Assembly (NCBI GenBank): GCA_025352185.1
Contig: JANXTV010000115.1
Span: forward strand, 1-12,936
DNA from: Oligoflexia bacterium
GTDB taxonomy: Bacteria; Bdellovibrionota; UBA1018
Direction of reading: 5' to 3'
Length of the DNA: 12,936 bases
The notes beneath the pieces were generated by a model. It searched no databases. It was not told where the DNA came from and worked only from the letters and a program-made list of their open reading frames with translations. Within the stretch, counting starts at the first letter, position 1. Each line of letters begins with the position of its first letter. The position numbers and the translations under genes were made by a program. This document shows, one piece after another, positions 6,191 through 12,936 of the stretch.

Positions 6191-7189
6191 TTATGTTTTC
6201 CTTTTTCCAGTCAGTTTTACCGCGAGCTTTACCGCGGATTCGAAGCTTCGGGAGTCGGCCTGCCCTTTACCTGCAATATCAAATCCAGTCCCGTGATCGA
6301 CGGAAGTGCGGATAAAAGGGAGTCCCAGGGTCACGTTTATCGTGTGTGGGAAATCAATCAGCTTCACGGGGATGAGCCCTTGGTCGTGGTACATACAAAC
6401 CACCGCGTCGACGCGGTCTTTTGGTTTAGCGGCGACGTGGTTCGCAAAGAAGGTATCGGCGGGTAAAGCGTCGGTGATGATCGCGCGATGTCCCCATTCC
6501 TTCCGGAGCACGGCGATGGCCGGATTAATAAGGTCCCGCTCCTCATTCCCGAAGAGTCCGGCCTCGCCCGCGTGTGGATTTAAGGCGAGGACCGCGAGCT
6601 TTGGTTTTTTAATCCCCCACCAGTCGATCAGCGACTCGAGGGTTTGGTTTCCGGTGCGTAGGATTTTATCTTGGGTAATTTTCCGCGGAACATCCGCAAG
6701 CGAGATATGCGTCGTGACGAGCGAAACGCGTAGCGTATCGTTTGCGAGCATCATCGTGACTTCCGGCGCAGGGTTTCCCGCGAGGGCCGCGAGAAAATCG
6801 GTGTGGCCGGTGAAACGATACCCGCCTCGGTTCAGGCGCTCTTTATGAATCGGTCCGGTAATGAGCGCGGAAAATTCTCCCGACTGAACGAGGGACGCCC
6901 CCGTTTCGATCGACCATCCCGACTGATAACCCTCAAGGAGATGTTTCGGATCACATTGGGTTGGCGCTTCAAGCAACCAGATATGCGGCTTTGTTTCACG
7001 CGGAGGGGTTAAATTCTCCGGGTCGGCGAGAATAATCTTCGCCTTCAGTCGATCAAACGGCTTCCTCGCGCCGACGCAGAGGAGGGGATTTTTTTTCCAG
7101 GATCTCGCATGCTTGCGAACCGCTTTCCAAACCACCTCGGGGCCGATCCCGTCAGGATCGCCCGGAGTAACGACGTACTTCTTACCCAT
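6191..7189 (-). CDS. pdxA: 4-hydroxythreonine-4-phosphate dehydrogenase PdxA
   Basis: 332 aa, about the size of E. coli PdxA. It oxidises 4-phosphohydroxy-L-threonine with NAD in the DXP-dependent route to pyridoxal phosphate; PdxJ then uses the product. Key features: TPGDPDGIGPEV at the N-terminus (8-19), TGPIHKE (111-117), GHTDFLA (128-134), and the three metal-binding histidines at 161 (TTHISLAD), 206 (NPHAGEAG) and 268 (MYHDQG), matching H166, H211 and H266 of E. coli. The C-terminal SVDHGTGFDIAGKG (296-309) is characteristic. The start at 7189 lies 3 nt after the previous stop, with GAAGGG about 10 nt upstream inside the SurA-like gene. The surA-pdxA order is the same as in the E. coli lptD-surA-pdxA-ksgA cluster. 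No other B6 gene lies in this window. Confidence 0.96.
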   Translation of the reverse strand: MGKKYVVTPGDPDGIGPEVVWKAVRKHARSWKKNPLLCVGARKPFDRLKAKIILADPENLTPPRETKPHIWLLEAPTQCDPKHLLEGYQSGWSIETGASLVQSGEFSALITGPIHKERLNRGGYRFTGHTDFLAALAGNPAPEVTMMLANDTLRVSLVTTHISLADVPRKITQDKILRTGNQTLESLIDWWGIKKPKLAVLALNPHAGEAGLFGNEERDLINPAIAVLRKEWGHRAIITDALPADTFFANHVAAKPKDRVDAVVCMYHDQGLIPVKLIDFPHTINVTLGLPFIRTSVDHGTGFDIAGKGQADSRSFESAVKLAVKLTGKRKT

Positions 7190-7192
7190 TTT

Positions 7193-8146
7193 TTACGGGC
7201 CCTTCGGAAGTCCGGCGGCGGGAGCGTCGCCGGCGTGGCGAATGTAGGCCGTTTGCCGTTGGCGCTCGAGCCAGAGCTGGAGTTGGCGCTGGTATTCGCC
7301 CGAGGCGAGTTGACCCCGGAGCTGGTCGGAGACCGCCTTCAGGCGTTGGTCATCCCCGGTCTTTACGGAGGCTAATCGGATGAAAAAGAACTTCGATTTT
7401 GCATTTCCGAGAACCTTACTCGTCTCGCCGACCTTCAGCTTTTTTAGCTCGGTGCGGATATTTTTATTCATCTGTTCATCAGTAAAAGTACCGAGCTCTC
7501 CGCCGGTTTCGGAGGTAGAATCGTCGCTGTATTTTTTCGCGACTTCTGCGAAATCTTTTCCCGAGTTTACTTCCTTAAGCGCCGTCGAAATTTTCACGGC
7601 GTCTTTTTGGGTGATGATCTGGACTTGATACGCTTGGGGAGCTTCCTTCCCCTTAGAATAAGTGCCGTAGTAATAATTTTTTACGTCGTCGTCGGAAACC
7701 GTCACCTTCGTCCGAATTTCACGGTCGATGAGATTTCGTTTAGCGGCGCCGATGCGGATTAGGTCGAAGTAGTCCTCGAAACGAAAACCTTGCGCCCCGA
7801 TGGCTTGCTTGAGCTGCTCGCGCGAGATGTGGTTGTTTGCCTGGATCGAATTAATCTCTTGTTCGACTTCGGTATCCGGCATCTGGAATTGTTGAAGGAT
7901 GATGCGCTCGTCGATGAGAAACTCGAGAATCGTTTTATCGCTGGCGTTTGCACCCTCGGCCGCGATCGCCGTTCCGTTAAAGAGCGGGTCGAGCTGGGCT
8001 CGGAGGGCGATCGTCTTACGGAATTTTGAGAGATCCGATTTTAAAATCAGCTGGTTATTTACGGCGGCCTCGAGCCGTTCGATCACCGCGGCGTTTGCCG
8101 AACCTAGAGTCAGAACCGCCAGAATCCCGTATAAAATCCGTCGCAT
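7193..8146 (-). CDS. surA: SurA-like periplasmic chaperone with a degenerate parvulin domain
   Basis: 317 aa; E. coli SurA is 428 aa with two parvulin domains, here there is one. A signal peptide spans residues 1-19 (cleavage near SANA-AV). Residues about 21-150 fit the SurA N-terminal chaperone region (NNQLILKSDL at 30-39, FLIDERIILQQF at 76-87), and 171-262 is a parvulin fold (DFAEVAKKYSDD at 198-209, GGELGTF at 215-221), followed by a C-terminal helix. The two histidines that mark active parvulins are missing: Q174 stands in the usual HIL position and F254 in the FHI position. It probably holds unfolded outer-membrane proteins without isomerase activity. The start at 8146 is chosen for the signal peptide and a GGGAG site about 10 nt upstream; extension to 8245 adds an unlikely leader. 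Position directly before pdxA supports SurA orthology. Confidence 0.8.
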   Translation of the reverse strand: MRRILYGILAVLTLGSANAAVIERLEAAVNNQLILKSDLSKFRKTIALRAQLDPLFNGTAIAAEGANASDKTILEFLIDERIILQQFQMPDTEVEQEINSIQANNHISREQLKQAIGAQGFRFEDYFDLIRIGAAKRNLIDREIRTKVTVSDDDVKNYYYGTYSKGKEAPQAYQVQIITQKDAVKISTALKEVNSGKDFAEVAKKYSDDSTSETGGELGTFTDEQMNKNIRTELKKLKVGETSKVLGNAKSKFFFIRLASVKTGDDQRLKAVSDQLRGQLASGEYQRQLQLWLERQRQTAYIRHAGDAPAAGLPKGP

Positions 8147-8178
8147 ATTCTTCGTTCTCCCATAACCGGGGGGACGGC

Positions 8179-8673
8179 TCAACCGGAGTTTCTGTTTCCA
8201 CTGGGGATCTCGATTCTGAATTCCTGGACGAGGGACGGGTTCCACTCGATGGGTCGGTTACCCCACGCGTCATTGATATTTTTTTGGAGCTCGGGGAGGG
8301 ACGTAATTCCAAATACGGATCGGAGCAACTTTTCAGCCTCCGCTCGTTCAGAGGGAGAGAGCTCGGGAGGGAGGGTCGCGCGGACGCAACGCGCAGCGTT
8401 TTCTAAGCGTTCAGGAGTTGGATTCTCCGAATCGGCGAGCCACTGGGCGTAGAGACCGATCCGAACCTGGTCGGTCGGCCGGAGTCCGGGAAAACGGGAC
8501 CGAAGCGCTTCGAAACTATTTAGGGTGACGTGAATTTTTCCGGAAACGCAAACCTCATCTCGGCCGGGGAGCGTGGCGGAGAAACTCGAAGGCTCGACGG
8601 GAGTATGGGTACGGAAATAAAAAAAGGCGGAGACCCCGATCAGGATCCCCGCCAGCAAACCGAAAATCTTCAT
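8179..8673 (-). CDS. Membrane-anchored protein of unknown function
   Basis: 164 aa, family not recognised. Residues 3-20 form one hydrophobic helix without a clear cleavage site or lipobox, so the protein is probably held in the inner membrane with about 140 residues in the periplasm; a cleaved signal peptide is possible. The soluble part has two cysteines (42 and 96), a strand-rich stretch (about 40-75) and a charged helical stretch (about 86-130, ending FGITSLPELQ). Its ATG overlaps the PpiC gene stop as ATGA, so the two are translated together, and a SurA-like gene follows 32 nt later. Lying between two folding factors, it is a candidate helper in outer-membrane protein delivery, but no motif supports a specific role. 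Confidence 0.8.
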   Translation of the reverse strand: MKIFGLLAGILIGVSAFFYFRTHTPVEPSSFSATLPGRDEVCVSGKIHVTLNSFEALRSRFPGLRPTDQVRIGLYAQWLADSENPTPERLENAARCVRATLPPELSPSERAEAEKLLRSVFGITSLPELQKNINDAWGNRPIEWNPSLVQEFRIEIPSGNRNSG

Positions 8674-9506
8674 TTCACTAAATCATTTCGAACTTGGACT
8701 TGGGCCTTCGCTCGGAGGGCCTTCATGTAGCGGTCGAACATATCCTGCTTCCGCTCGTTAAAGAGAACCTGCTTCACGGCCGACGGATCCACTTCGCCCC
8801 ACGGACGAATCGCCGTGAGTTTAATGATGTGGAAACCAAACTGAGACCGGACGATCCCGGAAACTTTTCCCGGAGTTTTTAAACTCAGAGCGGCTTCGTA
8901 ATAAGCCGGATCAAGCTGGGCCTTACTCTGATAATCAATGTCGCCGCCCATGGGAGCCGCGACGCCTTCCGACGATTTTTGCGCTACTTCCGCGAAAGAT
9001 TTGCCGGATTTCAGTTCTTTATCCTGAATTTCTTTTATTCGTTTCAGAGCGGCCGCTTCGTCTTCTTTCGTAGCATTCGGAGCGAGTGCGACGAAAATAT
9101 GTGACGTACGGATATCGGGGTTTTTCGTATAGAAAACTTTTGCATCGGTGTCCGTGATTTGAATTTTTTCGAACTCTTTAGAAAGCTGCTTTCGGAGGAG
9201 CGCTTGATAAAGAACCGTATTCATTTCTTCTTGGACTTCGGGGTCCGCGTCGAGCTTGAGTTTCTTCGCTTCCTGGATTCCTAGTTCACGCTTTATGAGG
9301 TCTTCGAGGACCACGGCTCGCGTCGGTGTTTTATTTTGGTAGAGCGGGAGGAGGGTTTGATATTTCTTATTAAACTCTTCCAGCGAGATCATTTTCCCGT
9401 TCACTTTCGCAAGCTCGGTTGCGGCGAGCGACGTGCCGGAAAATACAACGAGACCGGCGACGAGGGAAAAAAAGACGGAAGTAGGCTTCTGCGTGATTTT
9501 CTTCAT
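8670..9506 (-). CDS. PpiC-type (parvulin) peptidyl-prolyl isomerase
   Basis: 278 aa. It has a signal peptide (MKKITQK, hydrophobic core, cleavage near SLA-A at 27-29) and no cysteine, so it is a soluble periplasmic protein rather than a PrsA-type lipoprotein. Residues about 31-115 are a SurA-like N-terminal helical region (LIKRELGIQEAKKL at 70-83). Residues about 131-234 are the parvulin domain, with both signature histidines kept: H136 in TSHIFV and H226 in FGFHIIKL, plus FAEVAQKSSE (171-180) and GGDIDY (187-192). It should catalyse cis-trans isomerisation of proline bonds in periplasmic or outer-membrane proteins. The gene starts 33 nt after the mfd stop with no strong ribosome binding site, and overlaps the next gene by 4 nt. 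The closely placed SurA-like gene may be its non-catalytic partner. Confidence 0.92.
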   Translation of the reverse strand: MKKITQKPTSVFFSLVAGLVVFSGTSLAATELAKVNGKMISLEEFNKKYQTLLPLYQNKTPTRAVVLEDLIKRELGIQEAKKLKLDADPEVQEEMNTVLYQALLRKQLSKEFEKIQITDTDAKVFYTKNPDIRTSHIFVALAPNATKEDEAAALKRIKEIQDKELKSGKSFAEVAQKSSEGVAAPMGGDIDYQSKAQLDPAYYEAALSLKTPGKVSGIVRSQFGFHIIKLTAIRPWGEVDPSAVKQVLFNERKQDMFDRYMKALRAKAQVQVRNDLVK

Positions 9507-9539
9507 ATTTTAAGAGTTTATGTCCGGAATTACCCCGCA

Positions 9540-12500
9540 TCAATCCCGGAATGAAAGTTCCTGCAGAAGAGTCGAAACGGAATGGTAAAGATCCTGGAGC
9601 GACAAAATTTTGACTTTCGCGACGAATTTCGAATCGGGAGTCAACGAGTACTTATCCCCGTGACCAGAAACCAGGGCGATGGCGCGGATCGGATCGAGGG
9701 CACTGTCTTTTCCGGGGGCCAGTACGACCCGCTCGGGCCCGACGGTGAGGGCGTCGACCTTCAACATTTTTAGCAGGCGTTTCACGCGAATCATCCAGAG
9801 CAGGTTTTTTGCGGTCTCGGGTAGTTTTCCAAAACGATCCTGGAGCTCCATTTCGATTTCATCGATTTCCTCCTCCTTTGTCGCGCTGGAAAGTCGGCGG
9901 TAGAGCCCGAGTCGCTGCTGGGAGTCTGCGACGTAATCTTCCGAGAAATAGGCGCTGAAGGGGACTTTAATTTCGGGCTCACGGTGGGAGTCTTCGGCTT
10001 CAAAAGGTTTCCCCTCGAGTGCGCGAATAGCCTCCTCGAGAAGTTCCGTATAGAGATCAAAACCGATGGCCGCAATGTGGCCACTCTGCTGGGCGCCGAG
10101 GATATCCCCTCCCCCCCGGATCTCGAGGTCGTGCGAGGCTACCGAAAATCCGCTGCCGAGTTCGACGAATTTTTGGATCACTTCAAGCCGCTTTTTCGCA
10201 TCCTCAGAGATCATCCCTTCATTCGGGATAAAGAGGTATGCGTACGCCCGGGTTTGGGCCCGGCCTACCCGGCCTCGGAGTTGGTAGAGCTGCGCGAGAC
10301 CAAAACTATCTGCGCGGTCGATGAGAATCGTGTTTGCGGACGGGACATCGATTCCGGATTCGATAATGGTGGTCGACACGAGAATATCGGCCTTCTTCTC
10401 GTAGAATTCCATCATCACTTTTTCGAGTTCCCCCTCTCCCATCTGCCCATGTCCGACGGCAATTCGGGCCCGGGGCACGAGTTCTTTTATGCGGTCGGCG
10501 ATCGAGTAGATCGACTGGACACGGTTATGCACGAAAAAGACCTGCCCGCCGCGACTCAGTTCGGTTTCGATCGTTCGCCGAACTAAATCTTCGTCGAATT
10601 TCGAAACGTAGGTCCGGATCGGGAGGCGGTTCATGGGCGCGGTATTAATCAGGGAGATATCCCGTAGCCCGGAGAGCGACATCTGCAGCGTGCGCGGAAT
10701 CGGAGTCGCGGTCAGGGTAAGCACGTGGGTGTTCGTGCGAAAGGTTTTTAGTTTTTCTTTATGTTCGACCCCGAAGCGGTGTTCTTCATCGACGACGACG
10801 AGTCCTAGCGATTTAAATTTTACGTCTTTCGAAAGAAGTCGGTGGGTACCGATTACGATGTCGACCTTCCCCTCCTCGAGCGCCTTCACGATTTCTTTTT
10901 GTTCCTTCGCAGATTTAAAGCGAGAGACGGACTCGATTCGAATCGCCGGGTAGTCCTTTTCGATTCGAGACTTAAAACTCTGTTCGTGTTGGTGGGCGAG
11001 AACGGTCGTGGGGACGAGCACCGCGACTTGGTATCCGTCATAAACTGCCTTAAAAGCGGCCCGAATCGCGACTTCAGTTTTACCGTACCCGACGTCGCCA
11101 CACACGAGTCGGTCCATCACGCGACCACTTTCCATGTCATCGAATGTAGCGTCGATCGCGCGGAGTTGGTCGGCGGTTTCGTCGAACGGAAACGACGCCT
11201 CAAACTGGTTCATCTCGGCGTCGCGCGGAGAAAACTTTAGACCCGGTCGCACCTTTCGCTCGGCGTAGAGTTTCACGAGATCGATGGCGACCTTTTTTAC
11301 GGACTCTTTCGCATTTTCCTTCGCCTTGAGAAATTTTCCGGCTCCTAGCTGGTCCAGGGGTACGGAGTCTCCGGTGCCGCCGAGGTATTTTTGGATTACG
11401 TTTAAGCGGTAAACCGGAAGGTAAAGTTTATCTTTATTTGCGTATTCGAGGAGGAGGAAGTCGTTCGAAACTCCCGCGAGATCGAGCCGGACGATGCCCT
11501 GATACCGACCGATTCCGTGATCGATATGGACGATGGGATCGCCGACATTTAAGTCCGTGAGGGCATTTAAATTCGACCACTCTTTAGCGGCCGACTCGTC
11601 CTTTTTCCGGTTTCGCTTCGACTGGTGACGAGATTTCGTTCCGAGAATTTCGGAGTCCGTTAAAACGACAAGTCCTTCGGCGGGCCACCGGAAGCCCTCG
11701 ACGATCGAACCTTCACGAATCGTGACTCCACCCGGAACGAGGGGATCATTTGGTTCGGTAGAGACCGGAATGTTTCGTTCATTAAAAAGGTAACGGAGCC
11801 GCTCGACCTGACTCGGAGTCGGGGCTAAAATAAGGGTTTTAAAGCCTTGTTTTCGCCAGAGACCGAGTTTGGGTTCGAGCGTAGCGAGGGAGGGCGCTCG
11901 CCCGTCGTGCAGATCGGAATTTGTTTTTACGAAAACGCGGTGGCGTGGCTTTACCGGATCCTTTTCTGCGGGTGCGGAAGGAGCGAATTCTTCCGGTGGA
12001 TCCTCCGCAGCCGAAAGGTCCACGAGCTCGAGTACGTCGAGAAAAAGTTTTTTCGGGGGCGGGAGTGATTCGAGCGATTTCACGGTCGTGTCCCACGAAA
12101 TATTAATATCCGGGAGAACCGTACCGGAAGAAAAAGATTCTTTTTCTCGTTCCTTTTGGTCGGCCAGCCATCCATCCCAGGTCTGTTCGGCTCCGAGGGG
12201 ATCGACAACCGCGAGATTTTTCCAAGGATAGAATCCCAGTAAGCTCGTCGCCTTTCCGGGGTAGGCGAATGACGCCCAGAAGTCGGAATGTTCTGGATAG
12301 GACCCGGGATAAATCCGCTCGAGCAGTGGATCGCGGAGGGAGCGGGGAATGCCGACGTCGTCCGCCCGAGATTTTAAATTTTCGCGAATTCGGGGAGTGG
12401 TCTCGGAGTTAACGAGGACTTCCCGCGCGGGACCAAACATCACTTCTTCCCGCGTGCGGTCCGAATGAGTGCGCTGAGTTTTAGCGTCGAACTCCCGAAT

Positions 12501-12936
12501 GATTTCGATATCGTCTCCCCAGAGTTCTACCCGAACGGGATTTTCGAACTCGGGCGGGAAAATATCGATGAGATCTCCGCGAACTGCGAACGTGCCGCGG
12601 TCCTCGACCGGATCGACGCGGAGGTATCCCGCTTCGGTTAATGCGCGGGTTAAGGTTTCCCGACTGTAGGTGGAGTCACCCTTCCGGAGCGTAAAAGAAT
12701 GGGCCACGAGCGTCGCGAGCGGGAGCGTCCGGTAAAGCGTAGCCGGCAACGACGTGATGACGATCGGGGGTGGGTTCACCGCCAGACGAGTGAGGAGCGC
12801 GATTCTTCCGAGTCGCACTCCGATCGAAGGCGCGATCGTCGAGTATGGGGAATGATCCCATCCGGGAAAAATCGCCGACGCCACGGGAGTACCCAACGTC
12901 TCCCCGAGCGTTTCGATTTCTTCAGCGAGCTCGGTG
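9540..12936 (-). CDS. mfd: Mfd, transcription-repair coupling factor (5' end cut by window edge)
   Basis: 1131 complete codons are visible and the frame stays open to the edge. E. coli Mfd is 1148 aa, so perhaps 50-70 N-terminal residues are missing. Mfd removes RNA polymerase stalled at lesions and recruits UvrA. Numbering from the first whole codon (12935), the parts in order are: UvrB-like N-terminal module (starting near IFPGWDHSPY, about 22-31; RGDLIDIFP about 119-127); a Pro/acid-rich linker (about 307-333); polymerase-interacting domain (VGDPIVHIDHGIGRYQG, about 464-480); superfamily 2 translocase with Walker A GDVGYGKT (613-620), DEEH (716-719), TATPIPRT (742-749) and QLRGRVGR (885-892); RIRGGGD-like region LEIRGGGDILG (about 937-947); and a C-terminal TRCF domain from about 985. 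The TTG at 12896 is an internal Leu codon, not the start. Confidence 0.97.
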   Translation of the reverse strand, partial: TELAEEIETLGETLGTPVASAIFPGWDHSPYSTIAPSIGVRLGRIALLTRLAVNPPPIVITSLPATLYRTLPLATLVAHSFTLRKGDSTYSRETLTRALTEAGYLRVDPVEDRGTFAVRGDLIDIFPPEFENPVRVELWGDDIEIIREFDAKTQRTHSDRTREEVMFGPAREVLVNSETTPRIRENLKSRADDVGIPRSLRDPLLERIYPGSYPEHSDFWASFAYPGKATSLLGFYPWKNLAVVDPLGAEQTWDGWLADQKEREKESFSSGTVLPDINISWDTTVKSLESLPPPKKLFLDVLELVDLSAAEDPPEEFAPSAPAEKDPVKPRHRVFVKTNSDLHDGRAPSLATLEPKLGLWRKQGFKTLILAPTPSQVERLRYLFNERNIPVSTEPNDPLVPGGVTIREGSIVEGFRWPAEGLVVLTDSEILGTKSRHQSKRNRKKDESAAKEWSNLNALTDLNVGDPIVHIDHGIGRYQGIVRLDLAGVSNDFLLLEYANKDKLYLPVYRLNVIQKYLGGTGDSVPLDQLGAGKFLKAKENAKESVKKVAIDLVKLYAERKVRPGLKFSPRDAEMNQFEASFPFDETADQLRAIDATFDDMESGRVMDRLVCGDVGYGKTEVAIRAAFKAVYDGYQVAVLVPTTVLAHQHEQSFKSRIEKDYPAIRIESVSRFKSAKEQKEIVKALEEGKVDIVIGTHRLLSKDVKFKSLGLVVVDEEHRFGVEHKEKLKTFRTNTHVLTLTATPIPRTLQMSLSGLRDISLINTAPMNRLPIRTYVSKFDEDLVRRTIETELSRGGQVFFVHNRVQSIYSIADRIKELVPRARIAVGHGQMGEGELEKVMMEFYEKKADILVSTTIIESGIDVPSANTILIDRADSFGLAQLYQLRGRVGRAQTRAYAYLFIPNEGMISEDAKKRLEVIQKFVELGSGFSVASHDLEIRGGGDILGAQQSGHIAAIGFDLYTELLEEAIRALEGKPFEAEDSHREPEIKVPFSAYFSEDYVADSQQRLGLYRRLSSATKEEEIDEIEMELQDRFGKLPETAKNLLWMIRVKRLLKMLKVDALTVGPERVVLAPGKDSALDPIRAIALVSGHGDKYSLTPDSKFVAKVKILSLQDLYHSVSTLLQELSFRD

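Larger units (their letters stand above)
2102..12936 (-). other. Seven-gene operon, mfd to uvrA
   Basis: All seven genes lie on the minus strand. The junctions, in transcription order, are mfd-33 nt-PpiC, PpiC overlapping the next gene by 4 nt (ATGA), 32 nt to the SurA-like gene, 3 nt to pdxA, 2 nt to the sugar phosphomutase, then a 17-nt overlap into uvrA. No terminator-like hairpin or obvious promoter is visible between them. The operon's first promoter lies beyond the right edge, upstream of mfd. The pattern implies one long transcript with translational coupling at several junctions; internal promoters inside coding sequence cannot be excluded by reading. Confidence 0.7.

Noticed and set aside
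8147..8245. Upstream start adding 33 residues to the SurA-like protein
   Set aside because: It would bury the signal peptide behind a charged leader and overlap the previous gene; the ATG at 8146 has a ribosome binding site.
9984..10586. Open frame of 200 codons on the plus strand, opposite mfd
   Set aside because: Antisense shadow of the conserved translocase region; no independent support.
12894..12896. TTG as the start codon of mfd
   Set aside because: The frame continues open to the window edge and the visible protein begins inside the known N-terminal domain, so this is an internal leucine codon.

Overview
The window looks like chromosomal DNA from a Gram-negative bacterium of moderate GC content (50% and 57% in the two lines I counted). 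The likeliest group is Bdellovibrionota, the old delta-proteobacterial predator lineage. That is an inference from two family recognitions. One is a TIGR02147-type DNA-binding protein, a family I associate with Bdellovibrio and Fibrobacter. The other is a lipoprotein carrying the AgmX/PglI C-terminal domain, common in Myxococcota and Bdellovibrionota. Periplasmic folding factors and lipoproteins confirm a two-membrane envelope. No rRNA, tRNA, CRISPR array, insertion sequence, integrase or phage gene is visible.

Left edge (1-537, + strand): an intrinsic terminator closes a gene lying outside the window. It is followed by a short lipoprotein gene. That gene runs tail-to-tail into a minus-strand pair, and the two stop codons overlap by 4 nt.

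Accessory pair (534-1780, - strand): a small secreted protein with four cysteines, then, 17 nt downstream, a TIGR02147 helix-turn-helix protein. A 321-nt gene-free stretch (1781-2101) lies upstream of this pair. It holds a perfect 12-bp direct repeat, a 10-bp palindrome, an AT-rich island and a possible -10 hexamer.

Main block (2102-12936, - strand): seven tightly packed genes, transcribed in the order mfd (5' end cut by the window), PpiC-type prolyl isomerase, unknown membrane-anchored protein, SurA-like chaperone, pdxA, phosphomannomutase/phosphoglucomutase, uvrA. Gaps are 33, -4, 32, 3, 2 and -17 nt, so this is very probably one operon, or the distal part of one. It joins three jobs: nucleotide excision repair at both ends (Mfd recruits UvrA to stalled RNA polymerase), outer-membrane protein folding in the middle, and small-molecule metabolism (vitamin B6, and sugar phosphates for surface polysaccharide). 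The surA-pdxA adjacency is also found in E. coli.

The most notable points are these. UvrA keeps all its ATPase and zinc motifs but has only 38 residues where an insertion domain of about 110-125 residues normally sits. Of the two parvulin-type proteins, the SurA-like one has lost both signature histidines while the PpiC one keeps them. The secreted-protein/TIGR02147 pair with a repeated 12-mer upstream is the best candidate for an uncharacterised regulatory unit. Most of the window is otherwise ordinary housekeeping DNA, and I see no clear new defence or mobile system.
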